DNA of 64,000 nucleotides. Source: Oceanispirochaeta crateris. Lineage in GTDB: Bacteria > Spirochaetota > Spirochaetia > DSM-2461. A program made the position numbers and the translations under genes. The DNA lies in contig NZ_CP036150.1 of assembly GCF_008329965.1 (NCBI RefSeq), forward strand, positions 930,001 through 994,000. The letters run 5' to 3'. The notes under the pieces were generated by a model. That model made no database searches and was not told the origin of the DNA. It saw only the letters and a program-made list of their open reading frames with translations. This document shows, in pieces, positions 53,024-61,943 of the stretch (position 1 is its first letter; each line of letters starts with the position of its first letter).

Positions 53024-53859
53024 ATAGAATCCTCTTCATTTCTTTCATCCTTTTGATATTTTTGATTCCTCTTTCTGCACAGGAGAAGGAGGGCTCCGGG
53101 CAAGATCTGTCGGCCCTCGATTTGTATCAGTCGGGTGATTATCAAAATGCGGCGACCCGTTTCCTTGAGGATGCCAGGGGAACTTCCGGTGATTCTCAGG
53201 CTGATCTCTATTACAACGGGGCTCGCAGTTATCACCAGGATTATCTAGAGAATCAGAATGCAGACTCCCTGGATAAGGCTGTTTCTGGCTATTACAGAGT
53301 TCTGGATATGAATCCCGATATGAAAGAGGCACAGATCAATCTTGAACTCCTCCGCCTTGAGCAGGAAAAACTTCAGAACGAAAAAGATCAGCAAAACAGC
53401 GGGCAGCAGGGCGAACAGCAGGGAGATCAGCAACAAGATTCCCAGGGCAATTCTCAGGGCAATGAAGATTCGAAGGCTGGAGAATCTGATCTCAATGATC
53501 TGGCGGAGCAGCAACAGAAATTGTCAGAATCAGATCAGGACGGAAAAAGCCAATCCCGTCAGGAAGAATTGGCGGATAAGACAGAGCAAGCCCTGGAAAA
53601 TGAACAAGATCCGCAAGTTAAAGAAGATTTGAATCAGGCCCTTGAGCATCAGCAGCAAGCTCTGGAGCAAATGAAGAGGGAAGAGTATCAGGACGCGCAA
53701 AAGTCTCAACAGGCCGCAGCAGAAGCTCTGAAAAGAGCCGCTTCGGGTACCGAAGAGGAGGCTCTGTCTGAGGATCTTCAATCCCTGTTGAATCAGGAAC
53801 AGAAGCGAAAGGAACAGACCGATTCCAAAGAAATAATCAGAGTGGAGAAAGACTGGTGA
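53020..53859 (+). CDS. batC: BatC, TPR protein with a Gln-rich stretch
   Basis: A 279-residue exported protein. The signal peptide (MNRILFISFILLIFLIPLSA) is followed by tetratricopeptide-like pairs (LYQSGDYQNAATRFLEDARG, ADLYYNGARSYHQDYLENQN, AVSGYYRVLDMNPDMKEAQI). After about residue 130 comes a low-complexity region of Gln, Glu, Asp and Ser (QQNSGQQGEQQGDQQQDSQG), then a long predicted coiled coil rich in Gln and Glu to the end. The ATG at 53020 overlaps batB's stop (ATGA). In Bat operons BatC is a TPR protein proposed to couple the VWA proteins. Confidence 0.82.
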   Translation: MNRILFISFILLIFLIPLSAQEKEGSGQDLSALDLYQSGDYQNAATRFLEDARGTSGDSQADLYYNGARSYHQDYLENQNADSLDKAVSGYYRVLDMNPDMKEAQINLELLRLEQEKLQNEKDQQNSGQQGEQQGDQQQDSQGNSQGNEDSKAGESDLNDLAEQQQKLSESDQDGKSQSRQEELADKTEQALENEQDPQVKEDLNQALEHQQQALEQMKREEYQDAQKSQQAAAEALKRAASGTEEEALSEDLQSLLNQEQKRKEQTDSKEIIRVEKDW

Positions 53860-55613
53860 AACTAAGAATCCTGTTATTAATGGCCTTCCTGGGAGTGGGG
53901 CAGAGTCTATTTTCAGCCTCTTTTGAAGTCTTAACTGATACCAGGGAGAGTTATGTAGGACAATCCATTACATTGATTATGCGCATTATCAGCGACGGGC
54001 CTGTAGAAAGGCCCTCCCTTCCCAATATAGAAGGATTTCAAGTGAATGAGGCTGGAGAATCCCGGTATGATCAGAGAACCCTGGGAGGAGGAAACAGTGG
54101 TAGAACAGTTACCATGGAGTATTCCTGGCGACTGGTTCCTCTCCAGACCGGCGAATTTGAAATTCCAGCATTGACTCTGGAGCTGGGCGATGACAGTTAT
54201 CGTTCAAATGCCATACCCATTCGGATAAAAGAACCGGGTCCCATTGAGGGATATCATCTGTTTTTAAGCGCCGAAGGGGATACGGCTTTTCCTTCAATGC
54301 CCCTTCGCCTTCATCTAAAGTGGCTCTTTTCATCCGAAGTCAGTCGTCCAAACTTTGTTTTGCCCTTCTTGAATAATGAAAAAATAAACGTGCAGGATTT
54401 ACCCGCACCCTCGTCATCTTCTTCAGACATCTATCAGTTTACCGTGGAGGGGCATACGGTGTATGCCAGGCAGTCTGCCGAGATGTATGAGGGAGAGCAG
54501 TATGCAAGCCTCACCATCTCCTGGGATATTTATCCCCTGGAATCGGGAACTCTTGAGTTGAAACCGGTGACGCTTTCTTTTCAAATCGGCTCCATAGACC
54601 AACAGGGCAGAAGGGTTTATACACCGGCAGTCATTCCGTCCAATGCGCTTTTATTGAATATTCAGACCCTGCCTGAAAAGATGAATACTTTTGCTGGTGG
54701 TGTACTGGTTGCCCAAGACGAACTGGAAGTCACGGCAGTACTGGATCAAACCAAGGTCTATCCGGGAGACCCCCTGGAGCTGACTCTGACATTCAAGGGA
54801 TTGATCAGCCCCCTCCTCACTGACTTCAAGGGAATCGGTAGAATGAAAGAGCTGGGAAATCTCATAAGCGCCGATCAGTCGAGTCTGAGTTCTTCTCTTG
54901 AGGGGAATAATAAAGTGTACACGCAGAAGATCAGAATCCAATCTTCCGACTTAAAGGCTTTTCCAAAATTGGAATTTCCCTACTACAGCATGGATTCGAA
55001 AGAGGTCCGGATCAGTACCAGTAATGAAATTCCCATGAATGTGATGTCTCTTGCCTCATCGCCAGCTGTGATACAGGAGGCGGAATCTCCAGAAATTGAA
55101 GAAATAACAGGCATTTCTCTACGATCCAACCGCCTTGTTTCCTACCCGCAGTTTTCACTATTGCCGGCCCGCCTGTATGTCTTGAGATATAGGTTCTTGA
55201 TTGTCCTGCTGATACTCACAGTGCTTGTTTCATTGCTTTTTTTACTCTTTAAGCGCTATGGCCGTCATTTAAAGTTCGTTCGCAAAAATGCCTCACTAAA
55301 GGTTCTGAGAGGAGCCTTTAGAGAATATAAAAATAATCCTAATCAGGAGAATGGCCTGGCTTTGAATGAACTATTCAAGCAGTGGCTTGGGGAGTTGCCC
55401 GAGGTAAAAGAGATCCTACAGGATCAAAAAATTCATTTGATGGAGGCTCTCGAAACACTCTTGAGCCAGGATTTGTACCGAAATATTCAGGCTTTAAATG
55501 ATCATCTCGAACTCCTTTGGAGCCCCACAGAAATGAGTTCCTTGGATGATGATTTTGAACAACTTCCCGAAAAAATAACAAAAGAACTGAAGAACAACAG
55601 GCGGAAAAAATGA
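53856..55613 (+). CDS. batD: BatD, oxygen tolerance protein
   Basis: A 585-residue periplasmic protein with an N-terminal signal (LLLMAFLGVGQSLFSASFEV). The bulk is beta-sandwich repeats of the BatD family (FEVLTDTRESYVGQSITLIM, GRTVTMEYSWRLVPLQTGEF, LTISWDIYPLESGTLELKPV), then a membrane helix (RFLIVLLILTVLVSLLFLLF near 460) and a helical cytoplasmic tail. The start is GTG and overlaps batC's stop by four bases. It matches the BatD/aerotolerance family by order and length, and neighbours confirm it. Confidence 0.88.
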   Translation: MKLRILLLMAFLGVGQSLFSASFEVLTDTRESYVGQSITLIMRIISDGPVERPSLPNIEGFQVNEAGESRYDQRTLGGGNSGRTVTMEYSWRLVPLQTGEFEIPALTLELGDDSYRSNAIPIRIKEPGPIEGYHLFLSAEGDTAFPSMPLRLHLKWLFSSEVSRPNFVLPFLNNEKINVQDLPAPSSSSSDIYQFTVEGHTVYARQSAEMYEGEQYASLTISWDIYPLESGTLELKPVTLSFQIGSIDQQGRRVYTPAVIPSNALLLNIQTLPEKMNTFAGGVLVAQDELEVTAVLDQTKVYPGDPLELTLTFKGLISPLLTDFKGIGRMKELGNLISADQSSLSSSLEGNNKVYTQKIRIQSSDLKAFPKLEFPYYSMDSKEVRISTSNEIPMNVMSLASSPAVIQEAESPEIEEITGISLRSNRLVSYPQFSLLPARLYVLRYRFLIVLLILTVLVSLLFLLFKRYGRHLKFVRKNASLKVLRGAFREYKNNPNQENGLALNELFKQWLGELPEVKEILQDQKIHLMEALETLLSQDLYRNIQALNDHLELLWSPTEMSSLDDDFEQLPEKITKELKNNRRKK

Positions 55614-56395
55614 AAAAGAGAACCCTATTCTTGATTGTTCTGAATCTCTTCTGCGGATTCATTTGGGGGAAAGATCTGAAAACCGATATAGATGTACTTC
55701 TTCAAAAGGCGGAAGCATCCTTTCAAGAAGCCCTTGAAGGAGAAGAGAGTTACCTCCTTTCCGCTTCATTCTATTCACAGGCCGCTTCGAATATGCCCAA
55801 ACCTTCGGCGTCTGTCTATTACAATCTTGGAAATGCCCTGCAGCTGGCTGGTGAAAGAGCGGCAGCTCTTTTGGCATATGATAAGGCTCTCAGCCTATCC
55901 CCCCTTGCTGAGGATTTTCAATATAACCGGAATCAACTCTTAAAAGAGATGAATTTACCCCTGCCCACATACGATCCAGGAGAGATTTTTCTTTGGGGTA
56001 TTGTTTTTGTTTTGGGAGTTTACAACGGCTGGGCTGTAATATTCCTTGTTTTCCTCCTCCTTCTGGCATTGAACCTTCTGTGCTTCAAAAAAGAATACAT
56101 GAGAAAAGTGAATCTCTTCCTTTTTCTTCTGGTCCTTATCCTTTCTGTGTCGCTGGTGAGCTGGGAGAATCGCTCAGCCTCTTCGGCCGTTGTGTACAGC
56201 GAAAATTCTGTTTTGCGAAGCGGGGATAATCCTCTGTATGAATTGCGGGCAGAGCTGCCTGAAGGAACAGGCGTACATATCCTTGAAACAAGACAGAACT
56301 GGACTCGTGTCCGTGTTCGGGAGTCAGGGCTGACGGGGTGGATTGAGGCTCAAAACCTGATGGACAGTGAAAGCCTTGTTGAAAGATACAAATAG
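55610..56395 (+). CDS. batE: BatE, TPR and SH3-like protein
   Basis: A 261-residue membrane protein ending the Bat operon. The signal peptide (MKKRTLFLIVLNLFCGFIWG) precedes two TPR-like repeats (AEASFQEALEGEESYLLSAS, NLGNALQLAGERAAALLAYD), two membrane helices (FLWGIVFVLGVYNGWAVIFL and VNLFLFLLVLILSVSLVSWE) and a bacterial SH3-like domain at the C-terminus (ENSVLRSGDNPLYELRAELP, TRVRVRESGLTGWIEAQNLM). SH3-like domains at such a place bind cell-wall or protein peptides. It starts by overlapping batD's stop. Confidence 0.85.
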   Translation: MKKRTLFLIVLNLFCGFIWGKDLKTDIDVLLQKAEASFQEALEGEESYLLSASFYSQAASNMPKPSASVYYNLGNALQLAGERAAALLAYDKALSLSPLAEDFQYNRNQLLKEMNLPLPTYDPGEIFLWGIVFVLGVYNGWAVIFLVFLLLLALNLLCFKKEYMRKVNLFLFLLVLILSVSLVSWENRSASSAVVYSENSVLRSGDNPLYELRAELPEGTGVHILETRQNWTRVRVRESGLTGWIEAQNLMDSESLVERYK

Positions 56396-56458
56396 ATTCA
56401 GTACATTTAAGGTCAGTATCAGTATTAAAGACTCAATATTGGTTCAAAGGATTGAGAA

Positions 56459-56830
56459 ATGAAAGAAAATGTAGCTATTTTAGGAGCCAGCCAGAAAGCG
56501 GAACGGTATTCCTATAAGGCCTTACAGATGCTGCTTGAGTACGGGCACAATGTATTCCCTGTTCATCCGGTTTTACAAGAAATTGAAGGGCACAAGGTGT
56601 ACCCTTCATTATCCAGTATTGATGAAAAGATAGACACTCTCACAGTATATGTGAGTCCCAAATGGCTGACCCCGGACATGATTTCTGAAATCCTTGCTCT
56701 TAACCCAGGGCGGGTCATCATGAATCCGGGAACAGAGTCGTCCAGCCTGAAAGAAGCACTGGATCAGGCTGGAATTTCCTGGCTGGAAGCATGCACTCTT
56801 GTTCTGCTCAGGACTAAACAGTTTTCTTAA
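56459..56830 (+). CDS. CoA-binding domain protein
   Basis: A 123-residue single-domain protein of the CoA_binding_2 family, with a Rossmann fold like the alpha subunit of succinyl-CoA synthetase. The Gly-rich loop is VAILGASQKAERYSYKALQM and the CoA-contacting segment VFPVHPVLQEIEGHKVYPSL; PGRVIMNPGTESSSLKEALD closes the domain. Its function is unknown, perhaps CoA storage or redox sensing. AAGGATTGAG precedes the ATG. It converges with dsbD, the stops overlapping by four bases. Confidence 0.88.
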   Translation: MKENVAILGASQKAERYSYKALQMLLEYGHNVFPVHPVLQEIEGHKVYPSLSSIDEKIDTLTVYVSPKWLTPDMISEILALNPGRVIMNPGTESSSLKEALDQAGISWLEACTLVLLRTKQFS

Positions 56831-58551
56831 GGAACATCGGGGAGAGATGAGAAAGCCTCTTCCATGATATTTGCACTGAGCAGTTCCGGCAGTATCTTTC
56901 CATCCTGTCCCGGTAGGAATAGAAGGTAGAGGGGAACACCGGCTCTCTCATAACGGAAAATCCATTCCATAGCCAGGGGATTGCTGACTGTTAAATCCGC
57001 CTTCATCCTGCGCACGCCTTTTTGTTCAAATAAGAGTCGCGTTTTTTCTGTAGACAAGACCGTCCTCTCATTCACCTTACAGCTTGTGCACCATTCGGCG
57101 GAAAAGGCGATAAACAGGGGCGTTCCTTCATTTCTCAATTGATTGATAAGCTCAGGATCAAAGGCCTCCCAATCTGAATCTTGAGTTCTAAGATGACTGA
57201 CACTGTCATCTCTTTGAAAATCCAGCAAATAAAAGCCCGAAACCAGAATCAACACTATAGGAATAATCCGGAATGTATTCCGCCAGACTCTTTTTCTGCT
57301 CTGACGGCTGCTCCAGCCCCATATCCAGGCCGCTAGGGCCAAAATCAGGAGGTACCAGAGGAAGGACGCGAATGAGGTACCTACCTGTTTGATCAGGGTC
57401 GAACTGAGATAGACCACGGTACCCAGCAAGAGGAATCCCATGGCTTCTCTGAATTTATCCATCCATTTTCCGGGTTTAGGCAGTAGTTTAAAAAATCCTG
57501 GGAAAAATCCCAGGAGAAGAAAGGGCAGGGATAATCCGAGTCCTGTGAGGGTCATAATCAGAAATATAATGATGCCCGGTTGTGAAAATGCAAATCCCAT
57601 GGCACTCCCCAAGAAGGGCGCCGTACAGGGGGTTGCCACAAAAACAGCAAATATTCCCGTAAAAAAAGAGCCGGTATACCCTTTTTTACGGGAGAGATTA
57701 TCCGCCTTATTCATACCAGATGAGGGGGGCAGCAGGATAAACACTTCAAACAGAGACAGGGCAAAGAGAAAGATGACCCCTGTGAGAATGGATAGAAATA
57801 GGGGACTCTGGAAATGAAAGCCCCAGCCCAGGAGTCTTCCCGAATGCTGCAAGAGGACAATGACCAGAGTCAATACCCAGAAGGACAGCAGGATGCCCGC
57901 TGTGTAGAGCAATCCGTGTTTGATCAGTACGGGGCGTTTTTCACCGCTTTGGCTGATTAGATTCATGGCTTTGACCGAGAGAAGGGGGAGTACACAGGGC
58001 ATCAGGTTGAGAAGAAAGCCTCCCATGAGTGCCATGAGGAGAAATATCCACAAGGAGGAGCCGGAATCGGCGGTCATGGGTTTGCCTTCCACATTCACCA
58101 TATATTCTAATTCCAGAGATTCCGGAAAATAACAGATGCCCTCTTCATCGCAGAGCTGATAATGTGCCTTTATCATCCCCGTCAATGGCCCTTGGGGGGC
58201 GCTCTCGGAAATCATCATTTCCAGCTGCAATTGGGTTGAATCATAATACTGGATAAAACCAGATTCATCTAATTCCCCTTCAGAATACAGGGTGGAACCA
58301 AAGAGGATCTGATCTGAACCGAGTCCTTCCAAACGAAAATTATTTGTGTCGTAGGTCTGGTGATACTGGTCGGGGAAAATGAAATCTACTTTTAAAATTG
58401 CCTTCTCACCCGGTCTGTAGGTCTCCTTATCAAAGGAGATATGAAGTTCCGGTTCCGGTAGATTGCTTAGACCCGGAAAGGATATCTGCGAGAACAATGA
58501 GACAGTCATGGAGAACAATAAAAAGAGTAAAATATTAAATTTCTTAATCAT
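56827..58551 (-). CDS. dsbD: Thiol:disulfide interchange protein DsbD
   Basis: A 574-residue electron-transfer protein that carries reducing power from cytoplasmic thioredoxin to the periplasm. The N-terminal alpha domain (periplasmic, after the signal MIKKFNILLFLLFSMTVSLF) holds CDEEGIC. The membrane beta domain has eight helices with the Cys pair in LMPCVLPLLSVKAMN and TPCTAPFLGSAMGF. The C-terminal thioredoxin-like gamma domain has WCTSCKVNERTV. The start is uncertain; I use the ATG at 58551 because the signal peptide is standard from there. It ends against the CoA-binding gene. Confidence 0.9.
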   Translation of the reverse strand: MIKKFNILLFLLFSMTVSLFSQISFPGLSNLPEPELHISFDKETYRPGEKAILKVDFIFPDQYHQTYDTNNFRLEGLGSDQILFGSTLYSEGELDESGFIQYYDSTQLQLEMMISESAPQGPLTGMIKAHYQLCDEEGICYFPESLELEYMVNVEGKPMTADSGSSLWIFLLMALMGGFLLNLMPCVLPLLSVKAMNLISQSGEKRPVLIKHGLLYTAGILLSFWVLTLVIVLLQHSGRLLGWGFHFQSPLFLSILTGVIFLFALSLFEVFILLPPSSGMNKADNLSRKKGYTGSFFTGIFAVFVATPCTAPFLGSAMGFAFSQPGIIIFLIMTLTGLGLSLPFLLLGFFPGFFKLLPKPGKWMDKFREAMGFLLLGTVVYLSSTLIKQVGTSFASFLWYLLILALAAWIWGWSSRQSRKRVWRNTFRIIPIVLILVSGFYLLDFQRDDSVSHLRTQDSDWEAFDPELINQLRNEGTPLFIAFSAEWCTSCKVNERTVLSTEKTRLLFEQKGVRRMKADLTVSNPLAMEWIFRYERAGVPLYLLFLPGQDGKILPELLSANIMEEAFSSLPDVP

Positions 58552-58655
58552 ATATATGAATATAAATAAGTTCGCACTGTAAATCAATGTTGACCTCATA
58601 GGATAAGGCTGTTACATTAGCAATAATTTAATTAATAGAAGGTAAAGAAAAAGAA

Positions 58656-59834
58656 ATGGCTGAAGAACTGTCATACATTTTAATCACCCCGTATACAATC
58701 GCCAAATCACGCACAGGGGGTGTGCTTTCCAGACTCCTTTCAAGAATAGACTTGGAATTGGTCGGAACACAAATTTTTGCTCCTTCCCAGGAGCTTGCAG
58801 ACGCTTATGCAGCATCATTATACAAGCAATCCATTGCCACTAGTTCATCCAGTGCAAGGCTGTTGAGTGATTTTGTCCTTAAGACTTTTACGCCAACTAA
58901 CGGACGTCGTCATAGGGTTATGATGCTCTTGTTTAGAGGAGAAGATGCCTGTAAAAAACTCTCTGATATCGCCGGAGCTCTTTATCCGGAAAACAGGAGT
59001 ATTGAATCCATAACTGGTGAAACAATCAGAGATACATACGCCGATCTTGAAAAAGATCAGGATGGGAATATCATCTATTTTGAACCGGCTGTCATGACTC
59101 CCAGGAGCCAGAGAACTGCCATTGAAAATATGAGAATCTTTGCTCCTTTTATGCTGAAAGAACCTAATATTGTTGAAAATATGGTTTATCCCGAAAATCA
59201 GCAGATAGAACGAACATTGGTTATCATTAAGCCTGACAACTGGAAGTATGCCAGTTCCAGACCAGGAACCATCATCGATATGTTCAGCAGGACGGGACTC
59301 CGTCTTATCGGATGTAAAACATATCAGATGAGTGTGGCCGAGGCCCTTGAATTTTATGGTCCTGTAAAAGATGCTCTCAATGAAAAATTAAGCCCCATGT
59401 TTGGTACAAAAGCCAAGGTAGTACTGGAGAAAGAGTTCAATCTTCCTCTTTCTGAAGAGTTGGAACATGCACTACAAAACAGTTTTGGTAAGGAATACGC
59501 AAAGGATCAGTTTTTTAAGATCATTGAGTTCATGTCTGGAACTAGACCCGATAAGTGTCCTTCTGAAGAACTGGAGCATCCCGGTAAGGTAAAGAGCATG
59601 GTTCTTATCTATGAAGGTATGAATGCTGTAAATAAAATCAGAGATGTCCTGGGACCAACTGATCCTACGAAAGCTCCTGGCGGCACAATACGAAGAGAAT
59701 TCGGTCATGATATTATGGTCAATACGGCCCATGCCTCCGACTCTGCCGAAAATGCTGTTCGTGAAATGGGTATTGTCAAGATTCAAAAGAACAAATGCAG
59801 CCATATCATGAAAGATTACCTTGATGATAAATAG
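58656..59834 (+). CDS. Tandem nucleoside-diphosphate kinase domain protein
   Basis: A 392-residue protein made of two NDK-like domains. The second (about 185-390) has LVIIKPDNWKYASSRPGTII, the kinase helix YGPVKDALNEKLSPMFG and the catalytic His motif VNTAHASDSAENAVREMG (N-x-x-H-[AG]-S-D-S). The first (about 5-170) keeps the fold (ITPYTIAKSRTGGVLSRLLS) but where the His should be it reads FEPAVMTPRSQRTAIENM, so it is inactive. NDK equilibrates NTP pools. At 392 residues it is far longer than canonical NDK (about 150). AAGGT precedes the ATG. A terminator follows. Confidence 0.85.
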   Translation: MAEELSYILITPYTIAKSRTGGVLSRLLSRIDLELVGTQIFAPSQELADAYAASLYKQSIATSSSSARLLSDFVLKTFTPTNGRRHRVMMLLFRGEDACKKLSDIAGALYPENRSIESITGETIRDTYADLEKDQDGNIIYFEPAVMTPRSQRTAIENMRIFAPFMLKEPNIVENMVYPENQQIERTLVIIKPDNWKYASSRPGTIIDMFSRTGLRLIGCKTYQMSVAEALEFYGPVKDALNEKLSPMFGTKAKVVLEKEFNLPLSEELEHALQNSFGKEYAKDQFFKIIEFMSGTRPDKCPSEELEHPGKVKSMVLIYEGMNAVNKIRDVLGPTDPTKAPGGTIRREFGHDIMVNTAHASDSAENAVREMGIVKIQKNKCSHIMKDYLDDK

Positions 59835-59854
59835 AATCATCGGTTCAAAAAATG

Positions 59855-59881
59855 AGGCTGTTTTTACAGCCTTATTTTTTT
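59855..59881 (+). terminator. Intrinsic terminator of the NDK gene
   Basis: AGGCTGT/ACAGCCT with a TTTT loop, followed by TATTTTTTTT. Confidence 0.88.
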
Positions 59882-59985
59882 TATAAGTGGAATCATCTGC
59901 TGTTTACATATTTTTTTAGAAGATTTTGCCGACTTAGCTCCCATATCCAAGAGATGAGACTTCTGTTTACCCCCGGTATTTCTGC

Positions 59986-59991
59986 TATAAT
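59986..59991 (+). promoter_or_regulatory. Predicted -10 box of the histidine kinase gene
   Basis: A perfect TATAAT ends eight bases before the ATG at 60000, so the RNA would begin about two bases before the start codon. The best -35 candidate, CTGTTT at 17 bases, is weak. Confidence 0.4.
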
Positions 59992-59999
59992 GGAAATCA

Positions 60000-61943
60000 A
60001 TGAAGTGTTCGGCAAAAGAGAAGGAATCCATATTCCGCCTCTTTAAACCTATTCAGGATCGATCTCCTGGAAAAATCATATTTATGAGTCTCTCTTTGCT
60101 CCTCTTCACTCTATTTTCCTATTTTGTTCCCCTGTTGGGGCAGGCTTTTGTACAGCTCTGGACCATCCTTGTTGCCTGGTCCTTGTATTTATTTATAAGC
60201 AAGACAAAGAGCCTCTATGAAAATAAGCTATTGAGTCATATTTCTCATGTATATTTGACATCTGGTGTTTTCAATCTGTTTATGCTGGGGAATTTGGGGA
60301 CTTTTTCAATCATTCCAGGCCTTAATGGAGAACTCCATTTTTATATAGCTTCGGGACTATTGGAGTCCCTAGGTTTGATGGTTGTGTTCATTTTCAATGG
60401 TAAAAAGAAATCCTTTGGATCTATTCAACATTTATACCTCCTTCTTCCCTTGCTTTTTATTCCCATGGTTTTGAAGGGTCTATTCAATGATCCGGCGGGC
60501 CTCGGTAGCGGTTTGAGTTTAATCAGCAAAATATGCTGTCTCATCATCGTCATTGCTTTCATCCTGGATTTCAAAATGATCCTGGAACAGGGAACAGAGG
60601 ATAATCGGATGACTTCTTCCCAAATTGCCCTTTCTTTTCTCATGTCCATCCTATCCATTGGCTTCTATTGCCTTTATGACTTGAAAAATCCGATTTTTCT
60701 GAATCTCAGCCATGTGGCTAAAATCTTGTCTTCTTACTACCTCTATCGGGGAATATTTCTTGAAGGCATCATACGGCCTCTAGAGAGGTTAAAATCTACG
60801 GAGGAGTCTTTTAAGAAAGAACAATTCTATTATGCCCAGACTCTCTCGGCGGTCAAAGACGGCATGTTCCGCTACTATCCGGACAGTGATACTCTCTCTG
60901 TCTCTCCGGTATGGGAGGAAATGACCGGCTATTCGTGGCCTGATCATACAATTTCGGATGAATTCCTTCATGACATTCTAACCGAAGAGGGGTTTTCAAG
61001 GGTTAAAAAGGCTCTTGAGCTCTCATCAAACAGGGCATGGCCTGTGAATGAAGAAGTGCAGATTCTTCATAAAAATGGTACACACTTCTGGGCCTCCATC
61101 AGAGGTAAAATGGGGAAGGATCAGGAAGATAAGGATTGCATTGTCGGGATGATGACCGATATTTCATGGAGGAAAAAGATTGAGCAGGAGTTGATTCTGG
61201 CCAAAGAAAAAGCGGAAGAAAGCGACAGATTAAAAACAACCTTTCTTGCCAATATTTCACATGAGATCAGAACACCCTTGAATGTGCTTTTGGGGTTTAC
61301 CGGTTTGATTGTCCGGGATTTGTCCGATCAGGGTAGCAATAAGGAACAGCGGATGCATCTTCAATTGATTCGGCAGAGTTCAAATCAATTGATTTCCATA
61401 ATTTCGGATATTATTGATATCTCTAAGATTCAAAACGAAAGCATCCATCTTCAGGTTCAGTCCATTTCTCTTGATTCTTTTTTTAAAAATCTCTATACGG
61501 TATACAGAAAGCTTATGGATGATAGGGGAAAAGTTGAGATCAGGCTCAGCTGGAAAATCCCTGATCCACCTATGAATGAGATATTTATCAACACTGATAT
61601 TGAACGTTTTCATCAGATTTGGCAGAATCTCCTGAATAATGCGATGAAATTCATCGAATATGGGCAAATCAGTTATGGAATTTTTAGCGTAGATCCTGAA
61701 TTGAAGCTCATTACTTTTTTTGTGGAAGATACGGGTCCAGGAATTTCATCGGACAAAGAAAATATCATTTTTGAAAGATTCAGACAGGGCGAAGAAGGTT
61801 TTGCCAGAAGGTATGGAGGCAGCGGACTGGGGCTAACCATATCACGTGAATTAATCCATCTCATGGGAGGGCATATCAGATTGGATCAAAATTACACATC
61901 AGGTGCCAGATTTCTCTTTACACTCCCCGAGAGCATTGAATGA
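60000..61943 (+). CDS. Membrane sensor histidine kinase with PAS domain
   Basis: A 647-residue sensor kinase. Residues about 25-260 hold a series of membrane helices (IIFMSLSLLLFTLFSYFVPL to the IALSFLMSILSIGFYCLYDL segment), like 7TM-type sensory modules. A PAS domain follows (AVKDGMFRYYPDSDTLSVSP), then HisKA with the phosphorylated His in LANISHEIRTPLNVLLGFTG and an HATPase with LNNAMKFIEYGQISYG, FVEDTGPGISSDKENI and GGSGLGLTISRELIHLMGGH. No receiver domain and no response regulator gene is adjacent. The stop overlaps the helicase gene's ATG (ATGA). An ATG at 60084 is an alternative start. Confidence 0.9.
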   Translation: MKCSAKEKESIFRLFKPIQDRSPGKIIFMSLSLLLFTLFSYFVPLLGQAFVQLWTILVAWSLYLFISKTKSLYENKLLSHISHVYLTSGVFNLFMLGNLGTFSIIPGLNGELHFYIASGLLESLGLMVVFIFNGKKKSFGSIQHLYLLLPLLFIPMVLKGLFNDPAGLGSGLSLISKICCLIIVIAFILDFKMILEQGTEDNRMTSSQIALSFLMSILSIGFYCLYDLKNPIFLNLSHVAKILSSYYLYRGIFLEGIIRPLERLKSTEESFKKEQFYYAQTLSAVKDGMFRYYPDSDTLSVSPVWEEMTGYSWPDHTISDEFLHDILTEEGFSRVKKALELSSNRAWPVNEEVQILHKNGTHFWASIRGKMGKDQEDKDCIVGMMTDISWRKKIEQELILAKEKAEESDRLKTTFLANISHEIRTPLNVLLGFTGLIVRDLSDQGSNKEQRMHLQLIRQSSNQLISIISDIIDISKIQNESIHLQVQSISLDSFFKNLYTVYRKLMDDRGKVEIRLSWKIPDPPMNEIFINTDIERFHQIWQNLLNNAMKFIEYGQISYGIFSVDPELKLITFFVEDTGPGISSDKENIIFERFRQGEEGFARRYGGSGLGLTISRELIHLMGGHIRLDQNYTSGARFLFTLPESIE

